Shown: piece after piece, positions 7,210-15,714 of the stretch
How the letters are laid out: every line of letters starts with the position of its first letter
How positions within the stretch are numbered: the first letter of the stretch is position 1
DNA from: JANXVV01 sp038230975
GTDB taxonomy: Bacteria; Planctomycetota; Phycisphaerae; Tepidisphaerales; Tepidisphaeraceae
DNA: 31,142 bases
Direction of reading: 5' to 3'
Assembly (NCBI GenBank): GCA_038230975.1
Contig: JBBRMF010000029.1
Location: 1 to 31,142, forward strand
Notes under the pieces: generated by a model
What the model saw: the letters and a program-made list of their open reading frames with translations, nothing else
Told to the model about the DNA's origin: nothing
Databases searched by the model: none
Translations under genes and position numbers: made by a program

Positions 7210-7276
7210 GTCAGTTGTAAGTGGTCCGTGGTCCGTTGGAATTTCAACTGACCACGGACCACCGACGACGGACAAC
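7210..7276. repeat. GTCCGTGGTC-type palindrome between prkA and the 74-aa gene
   Basis: A perfect 13-base inverted repeat (GTGGTCCGTGGTC at 7221-7233, its complement at 7250-7262) has a 16-base spacer that is itself partly self-complementary (CGTTG/CAACT). Further GTCCGT/ACGGAC units flank it on both sides. The element fills the spacer downstream of the PrkA stop and could form a strong RNA hairpin, reducing read-through or protecting the prkA message. Confidence 0.65.
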
Positions 7277-7281
7277 TCCAA

Positions 7282-9363
7282 CTAATCATCCTGCTTGCTA
7301 TCCCCACGCGCAAATATACTCGCCACATAGTTCAGCACATCGGCGGCGGATGTTTCATTGTAACCGAAATACTTGATCAACCTTTGCTTGACGACGTCGA
7401 TCTTCTGCTGCGTTTCATCGTCAACCACCGTGCTGACCAGATTCTTCAGCTTGATCGTATCACGCTGATCTTCGAACAATTTCAGTTCCAGCGCTTTCAG
7501 CAATCGGGCGTTAGTGTTGTACTCGAATTTCTTACCATCGAGCGACAACGCACCGATGTAGTTCATGATCTCCTGGCGGAAATCTTCCTTGCGGCTATCG
7601 GGGATGTCGATTTTTTCTTCGATGCTCCGCATGAGACGTTCATCCGGTTCTTCATCGCGGCCGGTGTAGCGATTGCGAACGCGTTCGTGCTGCGTGTAAG
7701 CGCGGACGCTTTCGATGTAGTTGGTCGCCAGCCGTTTGATGGCGTCTTCATCGGCGCTGATCGCACGCTGCACTTCGGCCTTGAGGATGTCTTCATATTC
7801 CTCACGCACGACGGCGAGAAGTTCTTTGTATTCTTTCTTCAACTCTTCATCCGTAATCAGTGAATGATGGCTCAAACCTTCTTCGAGCTCATTCATCACC
7901 ATGAATGGGTTGATCGCCTTATCCAACTGTGCGTTGTGGCTGACCAGCGCGTTACTGATTTTGTCCTGAATATAGCGGGGGCTGATCCCCTGCATGCCTT
8001 CGCGCGGGGCTTCTTCGCGAAGTTCTTTGATGCTGTCTTCGGTGAAACCGGGGATGCTCTTGCCGTTGTAGAGTTTCAGCTTTTGTAACTTCGCGATGCC
8101 CGCTTTCTTCGGGTCGGCCAATCTCGTCAGCACGGCCCACATGGCGGCAACTTCAATCGTGTGGGGCGCAATGTGAATTCCCTTGATTCGCTCGGTACCG
8201 AAATCCTTTAAATAAATCTTGATCTCATCATCCAGCCGAATGTTGTAAGGCACGTCGATCTTGATCGTGCGATCGCGGAACGCCTCCATCATTTCGTTGC
8301 CCTGGAGCTTTTTGTATTCGGGCTCATTGGTATGGCCGAGAATCACTTCGTCGATATAAGTTTGGGCAAACTTCTTCGGCTTAATCAAGTGTTCCTGCGA
8401 CGCGCCGAGCAGGTCATACAGAAATGCCACGTCGAGTTTGAGCACTTCAATAAACTCGACGATGCCGCGATTGGCGATGTTGAGTTCACCGTCGAAATTG
8501 AAAGCGCGCGGATCGGAATCCGATCCAAACTCGGCGATTTTGCGGTAGTTAATGTCGCCGGTGAGTTCAGTGCTATCCTGATTTTTTTCGTCCTTGGGTT
8601 GGAACGTGCCGATGCCGCGCCGGTCTTTTTCCGCCAGGATTAATCGATTCACCTTGACGTGATCAATGGCCTTGCGCCAGTCACCGTCGTAGAGGTCCAT
8701 GAGGTCGCCGAACACCTTGCGGCAGAACGGGCAGACCTCGCCGTACAGTTTTATTTTGCGCCCTTCCGGCAGTTTTTCATTGATTGCTTCGAGCACCTCC
8801 TTACGCGCTTCTTGCGGAATCAGCAGCAGCGGTTCTTCGTGCATCGGGCAAGGTGCGTAGGTTTCGACATCGTCGCCCTTCGCCAACTGATGCGGCAGGC
8901 GCCAGGAATAGGTGAAGAGCTTTCCGGCTTCGGTCTTGCTGTAATGCTCCAGCCCTTTTTTCAGCAATCGCGCGATCGTCGATTTGCTGGAACCCACCGG
9001 TCCGTGGAGCAACAGGATGCGCTTTTCAGTTCCGTACCCTTGTGCGGCCGATTTGAAGAAATCGACCAACTGCATAAGCGGCCGTTCTAAACCATAAATA
9101 GCATCCGCGCCATGTTCGAGCGGATCACCAAAAAAGGGATAGCGGGTGTATTCCTGCTTGAACTGTGTGTAGCTTTCGGAGCCGTAGCTGACGACCATGT
9201 CATAGACGCGTTGAAACGCATTGCGGGCAACGGACGGCGTCTCCATCACGATGTCCAGATACTCCGAAAACGTTCCCTCCCAATGCTGCTCGCGAAATCG
9301 CGATACGTCGAGCTTGCGTTCGATAATCGACACTAACGAGTTATTATTTTTGATCGTTGGCAT
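7282..9363 (-). CDS. prkA: PrkA family serine protein kinase
   Basis: 693 residues, slightly longer than the usual 630-690. PrkA (YeaG) joins an AAA-type ATPase module to a C-terminal region with distant resemblance to eukaryotic kinases; members act in starvation, nitrogen and sporulation responses. The Walker A motif GPVGSSKST is at 121-129. Family landmarks follow: CPMHEEPLLLIPQEAR, CPFCRKVFGDLMDLYDGDW, RRGIGTFQPKDEKNQDSTEL, RGIVEFIEVLKLDVAFLYDL and DEVILGHTNEPEY. The ATG at 9363 has only a weak upstream site. It is the first gene of the minus-strand run that leads to DUF444 and SpoVR, and is preceded by a 513-bp gene-free region that should hold its promoter; I could not identify one with confidence. 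The sequence appears intact. Confidence 0.97.
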   Translation of the reverse strand: MPTIKNNNSLVSIIERKLDVSRFREQHWEGTFSEYLDIVMETPSVARNAFQRVYDMVVSYGSESYTQFKQEYTRYPFFGDPLEHGADAIYGLERPLMQLVDFFKSAAQGYGTEKRILLLHGPVGSSKSTIARLLKKGLEHYSKTEAGKLFTYSWRLPHQLAKGDDVETYAPCPMHEEPLLLIPQEARKEVLEAINEKLPEGRKIKLYGEVCPFCRKVFGDLMDLYDGDWRKAIDHVKVNRLILAEKDRRGIGTFQPKDEKNQDSTELTGDINYRKIAEFGSDSDPRAFNFDGELNIANRGIVEFIEVLKLDVAFLYDLLGASQEHLIKPKKFAQTYIDEVILGHTNEPEYKKLQGNEMMEAFRDRTIKIDVPYNIRLDDEIKIYLKDFGTERIKGIHIAPHTIEVAAMWAVLTRLADPKKAGIAKLQKLKLYNGKSIPGFTEDSIKELREEAPREGMQGISPRYIQDKISNALVSHNAQLDKAINPFMVMNELEEGLSHHSLITDEELKKEYKELLAVVREEYEDILKAEVQRAISADEDAIKRLATNYIESVRAYTQHERVRNRYTGRDEEPDERLMRSIEEKIDIPDSRKEDFRQEIMNYIGALSLDGKKFEYNTNARLLKALELKLFEDQRDTIKLKNLVSTVVDDETQQKIDVVKQRLIKYFGYNETSAADVLNYVASIFARGDSKQDD

Positions 9364-9876
9364 AACTTAATCCAGTAAGACAGCCAATGTCCGATAAGGC
9401 GATATTCCTCAATATTTCTTCGGACCTTTTGGCAAGCTCGCTTCATTCAAATTTAATCCCACACTTGCTGGGTACGCTGTTGCCGATCATACGGTTCTAA
9501 ACCGCGACGGAGCTGAATCCGCCCTCGATCACCTTTCCACAGTACATTCCTGGACAGGACTGATTGTAAGGAAAATCATCGTCCAGCCTCTGAAAATCGG
9601 AATTACAATTCATCCCTTCAACCTATCGAACGTCTGCAACTGTCATCAAAGAAAACCCCGTCTTTAACAAGGCCCATTTCATGTCACCCGGACGGCCCTC
9701 CACCGCCACTGATTAGCATATGCCGTCGTAGGGTAATGGTCTATGAAAAAAAGAGTAAAATGAAAAACGAAGTGAGATGTGGCGTGGGTGTACTCGCCCA
9801 CCGATTTGCCGCGTGACACGGACGGTGGGCGAGTACACCCACCCTGCAAAACCAGGTTGTCGGGAGGGAGATTGGA
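9364..9876. other. 513-bp intergenic region upstream of prkA
   Basis: No protein or RNA gene is supported here. The part next to prkA (9364-9480) should contain its promoter; a TTGCCA on the minus strand near 9440 has no good partner. The central part (9480-9780) shows no obvious structure to me. The part next to the debranching-enzyme stop has the long hairpin at 9784-9842. Confidence 0.5.
9784..9842. repeat. perfect 20-bp inverted repeat
   Basis: The arms at 9784-9803 and 9823-9842 are perfect complements over 20 bases (start GTGGGTGTACTCGCCCACC) around a 19-base loop. It lies 34 bases beyond the stop of the debranching-enzyme gene (minus strand). No T-tract follows on the minus strand, so it is not a canonical terminator. 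It resembles the GC-rich interspersed palindromes of planctomycetes, where GTGGGCGAGTACACCC-like cores recur. Confidence 0.85.
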
Positions 9877-11955
9877 CTACTCAATCAACCATGACGCGGT
9901 CTTGAGCGCGCCATTTTTTTCATCCCGTGCGGCAATCATTACGGGCAGATTTACGGAGGGATCGCGGTTTAGAATATCCTCGACATAGCATCGAAGCACT
10001 TCACCGACTGAACGTGCCGAAGCACGTAAACCTCCGGGCTGGCGCGGCGCATCAGCATCGAAAAGTTCGCATAACTGGCCGAGACCATTTCCGTTTAAGT
10101 AGCTTAGGCAACCCTTGAGCAGGCCGAAGGCTTCGTCTCGAACGGTTTGAGTGCGACCGCCTGATTTCACGATCGCACTGATATAGGTCCCTAAAAGCCA
10201 GGGGAACACCGTCCCCTGATGGTAAGCGCGATCTCGTTCGAAGACCGTGCCGCTGTAGGCCGGGCGGTAGTTCGGATCTTTGGCGGACAAGGTTTTCAGT
10301 CCGCAGGGTGTCAGCAGTTCGTTGCGCACGGCGCTGAGGAGTGCCGCGCGCCGATCCGTTGCTAACACAGCAAAAGGCAAGCTAATGGCAAACAATTGAT
10401 TGGGTCGAATGGCGGCGTCCGATTTACTATCACTCACGACGTCGAAGCAACACTGCAAATCCGGGTTCCAGAATCGTTGGTTGAAAGATCTTTGCGTGAG
10501 TTGCGAATCAATAAGCCACTGCGAGCCGCGCGTTTCCTGGCCGGCCTTCTGTGCCAAAGCGGCGCCGATGCACTGCGCATTGAACCAAAGCGCGTTGACT
10601 TCCACGGCTCGACCGAGTCGCGGAGTGATGACCCACTCGCCCAGCTTTGCATCCATCCAGGTGTGCGGCGTTCCGGGTTCATCGCTACTAATCAAGCCGT
10701 CGGCGTCTACGGTCACACCCGCAGCCGTCCCAGCGCGAAAAGCGGAAAGAATTGATTCGATGACCGGAAACAGCTTTGACAGAACGAAGCTGGTATCACC
10801 GGTGTAACGGTCGTATTGCCAGGCCGCATTGATAAACCAGAGAGACACGTCGGCAGGGTATTGCTTGGATGTACCGGAGTCTAAAGAGCGTCCGGCGCGG
10901 ATTAAGCCGCGATCAACGTTCGAGGCATAACGTTCAAGAAGTGACTTGGCTTCGATGAATCGGCGAGTCGTCAACAACAGCCCTGTGAAAGCGATGAGCG
11001 AATCTCTGCCTTCATGGGGCATCCAGGGGTAACCCGCGATGATGTGCGTTTCGGACTGAGTGGAGGTCTCGCCCGAAGGTTCAGAACCGTGGACGATGAA
11101 TTGGTCGGCCGCGTGAGCCAGAGCGTCGAAAGTGGAATCTCGTTCGAGATCGTGTACTGCGCTGAGCGGGCTGGAAAAATCTCGCCGTTGGTTCTCGCTC
11201 AAGATGCGCGTCAAATCGATCGGATCCGTGCTGCAGGCAAAATGAACGGTCTGACCCGGCTGTAATGTCCATCGAACCGTACCCGGGCGCCAAAGATCTT
11301 CCAAACCTGCGTAACCGCGCTTGGCTTCGCATCGATAAATCGTGTTGAGGTACCATTCCGGGGCGGCTTCAAAACGGCCATCATGGGAGAAGAAGACTTC
11401 CGGGGTTCGGCTCGTAGCCGGGATGCGATGGTTTGAATAAAGCGGCTCTTTGCGGGAGTTTTCGACCGTCAGTCGACCATTCCACTGATACATTAAAGCG
11501 TGCATCGCACGAAGCGCAAACAATGGATTCAGTTCCAAGTCAACCGATTGCGTTCCACCCAGCAAGGTATAGCTGAGGCACACGGTGTTCTCACCCGCCA
11601 AAAGGCGCACTTGCTTTTCGACCGTCCAGTCATCGCCTTGATACGCCCAGCGCGGAAATGGCTCGGGATTAAAGGCCCGCAGCAATCGGTAGCCCTGCGG
11701 TGAGATGACACCCGGGTACTCACAACTGGCCAGCGGAAACGATTGCCCTTTTCGAACGATGAAATCTTCCACGCGGGATAAAATCACCATCTGGCGCGAC
11801 GGAGGCGACATCGCAGCCACGAGCAACCCGTGATATTTCCGACTGTTCAATCCCGGAATGGTCGACGAGGCATACCCGCCCAACCCGTTGGTCAGGAGCC
11901 ATTCACGTTCAAGTTGTGTGTCTAACGAAATAGATAGTAGTTCTGTACCGGCCAT
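9877..11955 (-). CDS. amylo-alpha-1,6-glucosidase / glycogen debranching family
   Basis: 692 residues, normal for the bacterial-archaeal debranching family. The enzyme hydrolyses alpha-1,6 branches in glycogen or related glucans in the cytoplasm. The N-terminal domain has its signature, EREWLLTNGLGGYASSTIPGLNSRKYHGLLVA. The C-terminal (alpha/alpha)6 catalytic domain begins near residue 305 with AGYPWMPHEGRDSLIAFTGLLL and ends with TVFERDRAYHQGTVFPWLLG. Where most relatives I know read F-x-D-W-GRDT, this one reads M-P-H-E-GRDS; the GRD is kept. The start is placed at the second ATG (11955) because GGAGG lies seven bases upstream, whereas the first ATG (11961) is too close to it. It is monocistronic, with 226 bases to the next gene. 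No other glycogen gene is in the window. Confidence 0.93.
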   Translation of the reverse strand: MAGTELLSISLDTQLEREWLLTNGLGGYASSTIPGLNSRKYHGLLVAAMSPPSRQMVILSRVEDFIVRKGQSFPLASCEYPGVISPQGYRLLRAFNPEPFPRWAYQGDDWTVEKQVRLLAGENTVCLSYTLLGGTQSVDLELNPLFALRAMHALMYQWNGRLTVENSRKEPLYSNHRIPATSRTPEVFFSHDGRFEAAPEWYLNTIYRCEAKRGYAGLEDLWRPGTVRWTLQPGQTVHFACSTDPIDLTRILSENQRRDFSSPLSAVHDLERDSTFDALAHAADQFIVHGSEPSGETSTQSETHIIAGYPWMPHEGRDSLIAFTGLLLTTRRFIEAKSLLERYASNVDRGLIRAGRSLDSGTSKQYPADVSLWFINAAWQYDRYTGDTSFVLSKLFPVIESILSAFRAGTAAGVTVDADGLISSDEPGTPHTWMDAKLGEWVITPRLGRAVEVNALWFNAQCIGAALAQKAGQETRGSQWLIDSQLTQRSFNQRFWNPDLQCCFDVVSDSKSDAAIRPNQLFAISLPFAVLATDRRAALLSAVRNELLTPCGLKTLSAKDPNYRPAYSGTVFERDRAYHQGTVFPWLLGTYISAIVKSGGRTQTVRDEAFGLLKGCLSYLNGNGLGQLCELFDADAPRQPGGLRASARSVGEVLRCYVEDILNRDPSVNLPVMIAARDEKNGALKTASWLIE

Positions 11956-12187
11956 TGTCATTCCTCCATGAATGAAAACGAGGCGACTCTATTCTTGAAA
12001 TGGTCGCGAAAGTCCCGCACTCCAGCGAGCTTCCGTCCATATCCTCCCAAATTACCAAACAATTGCAATCCCATAGAGAGCCAGATGTGTGAGCAATTTC
12101 ATTTAATTTAAAGTTTACAGGTCCGATTATGACAAACATCTATTGGATTTGCAAGAAATCGTTTGTACGAATTTTATTTTATGCGAT

Positions 12188-12976
12188 TCACCCTGAAACG
12201 CGCGAGAGATTGGTCTTTCGGGAGGGAGTCAGTCCACATTCGGGGCATCGGTCAGGGGTCGCGCGTAAATCATATCCGCAGGCCTCACAGCAGCCATTTC
12301 GGACACGGCGTGCGCGGTTTCTAGTGAGGGCAAACCACACGGCGGCCGGTAGAATTCCTACGATACCCAGTAAGACCCATAGTGGGATCACCAACTCCCA
12401 CCGCGAGGGCATCGCTTTCAGATAGTTTGACTTTGCCACGTCATTGTTCATCATGAGTCGAGTGTAGTGATCGTACCAAATCAGATTCTTAGATTCTTCG
12501 TAAGTGCTAGGATCGCGAGCGGATGCCGGATGGGCCTTCAGATAGGCGTCTACGTCAGATTGTACTGCTTGAGCCTGTTGCACTTCAGTCATCGCCATCC
12601 ACGAATGCCATGCCATCATGTCAGCCAGAGTTCTCGCGGATGGCGGCGGCACATTCACAAACCAGAAAAACAGCCAGCGCCTTTCGCGCGGGACATTCGA
12701 CCACAAGGGTGGCGGAAGGGAACGAAGTCGTTCCGCTCGATGTGACGCAGATTTGAATCCTCCCCAATCTCCGGACTCTGGACGCAAATGCCGAATCACC
12801 AGTTTGCCAAGTTGCGTACTGATCTGCTCAGATCCATCCTTTTTGTAAACGACAAAGAGAGTGTCCGTTGTCGAATAGCTTCTGATCCAAAGCCACGCGA
12901 TCGCGAGCGAGATTAACCCCAGCGCCACGCACGCTGCCTTAAAGGGATGTCGAACGATGCGTCCCACGCGAAACAT
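12188..12976 (-). CDS. membrane protein with C-terminal zinc ribbon
   Basis: About 262 residues from the ATG at 12976; a TTG at 13006 would add ten. A membrane segment lies near residues 13-30 (ALGLISLAIAWLWI) and another near 200-220 (PLWVLLGIVGILPAAVWF). The long middle part is probably outside the cytoplasm and rich in Trp, Arg and Ser. After the second segment comes CCEACGYDLRATPDRCPECG, a four-Cys zinc ribbon that I associate with planctomycete proteins, often next to a membrane anchor. The function of that module is unknown. Neither start has a good Shine-Dalgarno site. It is divergent from the glycosyltransferase gene, 143 bases away. Confidence 0.8.
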   Translation of the reverse strand: MFRVGRIVRHPFKAACVALGLISLAIAWLWIRSYSTTDTLFVVYKKDGSEQISTQLGKLVIRHLRPESGDWGGFKSASHRAERLRSLPPPLWSNVPRERRWLFFWFVNVPPPSARTLADMMAWHSWMAMTEVQQAQAVQSDVDAYLKAHPASARDPSTYEESKNLIWYDHYTRLMMNNDVAKSNYLKAMPSRWELVIPLWVLLGIVGILPAAVWFALTRNRARRVRNGCCEACGYDLRATPDRCPECGLTPSRKTNLSRVSG

Positions 12977-13119
12977 CCTACCGTATATTTCAAAAATGAA
13001 TCTCAAATCGTGACTTCAGGCAGATTTAGAGCTTGAGAAAGGCTTCTCATCAATCTTTGCGTGCATCCACTCAAACTGATATCTTTTTCAAACGTAGTTC
13101 ATCGTGAGGAGCCTGAGAT

Positions 13120-14946
13120 TTGACCTTAAGCGAGCCCCGACACAACCTAGCTCAAAATTCCAATGCCAATCAGGGCGCATCTCTTTTCAGGCTGGATTTT
13201 TTAGGGCTTGGCATCTTCTGCCTCGCCCTCTTCGGCTACTCGATGTTCAGCGGTCGGCCGCTTTCACTTCACGAAGCACGGCTTCCAGAAGTTTCGCGGG
13301 AAATGATGCGGGGTGGGAATGGGCTCATTCCGATGAGCGGGGGTCGACCCTGGCTTGAACGGCCGCCATTACCGCATTGGGTTACGGTCAGTGTTTCGGC
13401 AGTCCTTGGCCAACACTGCGATTGCGTATGGGTCGTTCGCCTCCCGGCGGTGCTGGCGGGGATGTCGACCGTTCTACTTACTGCTTGGATCGGGGGGCGA
13501 TTATTCTCGCGATGGGTGGGCATTTGCGGCGGGTTAATCCTGGCGACTTCTTACGAGTTCTATACCTATTCCTGCCTGGCAGAAGACGATATTTTCCTGG
13601 CCGCAATTGTCGTGGCGGCAATCGCGCTGTTCGTGCGGATGGAATTTCAGCTCGCGACTGACGCACCGGCAACGATTGATTTTAAAGAAAAGTCACGCGG
13701 CTTCTTTGGGCTGCGTCGTGGGTCCATTTTCCTCTTCTTTGCACTGCTGGGTCTGACCAATTTCGCCAAGGGTCCGCTGGTCGGTGCGGCTGTGGTCATC
13801 GCAACGGTCGGTGCGTTCCTGATTTTACCGCCCGATTTTTCGCGACTCCGCAAATATTTCTGGGTATGGGGTTGGTTCGTCTTTGCCGCTTTGACGATCG
13901 CATGGCCGACGATCGTCTACCTGCGATACAAAACAGAGGCGATCGACAACTGGAAATTCGACTACACCGGCACGTCGGAATACGACCACCCGATCTGGTA
14001 TTATCCGATTCAACTGCTGGGCGCGCTGCTGCCTTGGACGCCTGCCGCACTTCTCGGTTTTAAACAGTCGGCGGCTCGCGCACTTCATCGGCCTGCATCA
14101 CCGGAAAGGTTTCTCTGGTGCTGGGCCATCTTCCCGATCCTTGTGCTGTCGATCCCCCACCGCAAACATCATCACTACCTGGTCCCCAGTCTCGCGCCGT
14201 GGGCAATTTTATGCGCGATCGGTTTACGCGATGTGGCAAAATCGATGTTTGAAGGTCCACGCTGGTCGCGAACACCGCGATTCGGGCTATTGGTTTTTGG
14301 GCTTCCCGGCGCGTTGGCGATCCTGCTGTTTCATTCGAAAATTCCAGGACCCCTGCCAGTGACGATTTCTTTGGCCTTCGGCTGGTTGCTTTGCGTCGCG
14401 GCGTTTTACACCGGGCTGTTGCGCCAGGATGGCCATTGGCTGATGGGCACCGTCGTCATCGGACTCGCGCTCGGCTCTTCATGGAGCCAGACATATCTAC
14501 CTGACTTAACGACACAGGACACACTCTTTTTACACCGCGTGGAATCGACCGTCCCGGATAACGCGCCCCTCTTTATAAACTCCGACCTGCACGGCGAACT
14601 GGACTTCTTCCGCACGGCATTTTACTTGCGCGCCGACGCCAAGCTGCTCCACAACCTCACCTTTCTCCGCGATGAAAAGATCACCGCCCCGGAAGTTTAC
14701 GTCATTACCCGGGAATGGGATGAGCCCCGGTTAGCGACTCTTGGAAAAACGGAAATCGTGTTGCAGTCGATTAAAAGCCGGCCATCGGGTCGAGCCAGAA
14801 AGGCTAAGCTGACGAATGAACGATTCACGTTGTATAGACTGATCTTCCGGCCGGATCTCGTTCGATATCCCGCTCCGGAGCATATCTCGACGATGCAGGC
14901 CATGGGACGGAAACCCGGACCGTATTGCGGACCACCGTTGCCTTGA
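13120..14946 (+). CDS. ArnT/PMT-like glycosyltransferase (GT39/GT83 type)
   Basis: 608 residues with about ten or more membrane segments in the first 450. Proteins of this GT-C fold move a sugar from a polyprenyl phosphate donor to a lipid, protein or polysaccharide on the outer face of the cytoplasmic membrane. The first external loop has the family pattern: LHEARLPEVSREMMRGG, then GRPWLERPPLPHW, matching ArnT-like DE-x-R-YAE-x-x-REM and the E-(K/R)-PPL motif. The usual Asp of the DE pair is His here (H-E-A-R), with the Glu kept. The later block IPHRKHHHYLVPSLAPWAIL resembles the KR-x-x-Y-x-LP-x-x-P block of relatives. A soluble C-terminal domain follows. The start is TTG at 13120 with GAGGAG eight bases upstream. 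The gene stands alone; acceptor and donor cannot be told. Confidence 0.85.
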   Translation: MTLSEPRHNLAQNSNANQGASLFRLDFLGLGIFCLALFGYSMFSGRPLSLHEARLPEVSREMMRGGNGLIPMSGGRPWLERPPLPHWVTVSVSAVLGQHCDCVWVVRLPAVLAGMSTVLLTAWIGGRLFSRWVGICGGLILATSYEFYTYSCLAEDDIFLAAIVVAAIALFVRMEFQLATDAPATIDFKEKSRGFFGLRRGSIFLFFALLGLTNFAKGPLVGAAVVIATVGAFLILPPDFSRLRKYFWVWGWFVFAALTIAWPTIVYLRYKTEAIDNWKFDYTGTSEYDHPIWYYPIQLLGALLPWTPAALLGFKQSAARALHRPASPERFLWCWAIFPILVLSIPHRKHHHYLVPSLAPWAILCAIGLRDVAKSMFEGPRWSRTPRFGLLVFGLPGALAILLFHSKIPGPLPVTISLAFGWLLCVAAFYTGLLRQDGHWLMGTVVIGLALGSSWSQTYLPDLTTQDTLFLHRVESTVPDNAPLFINSDLHGELDFFRTAFYLRADAKLLHNLTFLRDEKITAPEVYVITREWDEPRLATLGKTEIVLQSIKSRPSGRARKAKLTNERFTLYRLIFRPDLVRYPAPEHISTMQAMGRKPGPYCGPPLP

Positions 14947-14951
14947 AGATA

Positions 14952-15016
14952 GTGGCAGGGGCGTCTTGCCCGTGCTTTTTTTGCTGAAGAAAACGCGGGC
15001 GAGACGCCCACGCCAC
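14952..15016. repeat. interspersed palindrome between convergent genes
   Basis: Imperfect arms of about 23 bases, GTGGCAGGGGCGTCTTGCCCG on the left and the near complement at 14994-15016, surround an A/T-rich loop with a run of seven T. The GGGCGTCTTGCCC core is of a kind I know as common in planctomycete intergenic DNA. It occupies the 73-base gap between the stops of the glycosyltransferase and the glycosylase and may end transcription from both sides. Confidence 0.75.
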
Positions 15017-15019
15017 CTG

Positions 15020-15700
15020 TCAATTCTCAGGCTCTTCAACTGGCAATGCCGGAATTTTAGATTCATTCGAGACCAGTTTTTGCGAACGCCATAGATACCA
15101 TGTGGCAATGCTGCGATATGGCGTCCATTTTTCGGCGAGCTTTTTCATGCGTTTGGCGTCGGGATATTTCTTGAGTTTGTAATGACGCCGCGCCTGATTG
15201 CATAAACCCAGATCATCCACGGGAAGCAAATCCGTGCGATTCAGCACGAAAATTAAGAACATCTCGGCGGTCCATCGACCGATGCCTTTGACCGGAATCA
15301 GAGCTTGCACCACCTCTTCATCGCTCATCGTTTTCCAGCGGCGTGTCGGGATCGCACCACTGGCAAACGCCGCGGAAAGGCTATGGATATAGGTGGCTTT
15401 TTGCCGGGAAAGCCCGGCGGAACGCAATGATTCCTCGCTCAACGCCGCAACCGTCTTTGGAGTGGGACGGGCAGCGGGACACAGTTTGCGGAATCGCTCC
15501 CACACGGTTCGCGCCGCGGCCGTTGAAATCTGCTGATTCAAGATCGACTGGCAAAGTGCGCCAAAATGATCTTTCCGCGGTGAAAGTGTGCAAGGGCCGA
15601 TACGCCGAATGATCTCCGCCAACACCGGATCGACATCGCTTAGATGCGACTCGGCCTCCTTCCAATCCGGGGTTTCCGGCTTTGCGATTCGATCGATCAT
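15020..15700 (-). CDS. DNA-3-methyladenine glycosylase, AlkA-like HhH-GPD
   Basis: 226 residues, the normal size of the short AlkA class without the extra N-terminal domain. It would remove alkylated purines from DNA at the start of base excision repair. The helix-hairpin-helix is at about 134-145 (LIPVKGIGRWTA), followed by the Gly/Pro-Asp loop with LLPVDDLGL, in which Asp163 corresponds to the catalytic Asp of AlkA. Further matches are DHFGALCQSILNQQIST and EKWTPYRSIATWYLWR. GGAG lies nine bases upstream of the ATG. The start is only 14 bases from the start of the divergent secreted-protein gene, so the two must share or overlap promoter DNA. No iron-sulphur Cys cluster is seen, as expected for AlkA rather than Nth or MutY. 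Confidence 0.93.
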   Translation of the reverse strand: MIDRIAKPETPDWKEAESHLSDVDPVLAEIIRRIGPCTLSPRKDHFGALCQSILNQQISTAAARTVWERFRKLCPAARPTPKTVAALSEESLRSAGLSRQKATYIHSLSAAFASGAIPTRRWKTMSDEEVVQALIPVKGIGRWTAEMFLIFVLNRTDLLPVDDLGLCNQARRHYKLKKYPDAKRMKKLAEKWTPYRSIATWYLWRSQKLVSNESKIPALPVEEPEN

Positions 15701-15702
15701 GC

Positions 15703-15708
15703 TAATAT
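15703..15708 (+). promoter_or_regulatory. possible -10 box for a leaderless start at 15715
   Basis: TAATAT lies six bases before the ATG at 15715, with TGC just before it; a TTGCGA at 15682-15687 is 15 bases upstream, shorter than ideal. No Shine-Dalgarno site exists for this gene, so transcription may begin at or next to the ATG. Confidence 0.3.
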
Positions 15709-15714
15709 CTCCAC

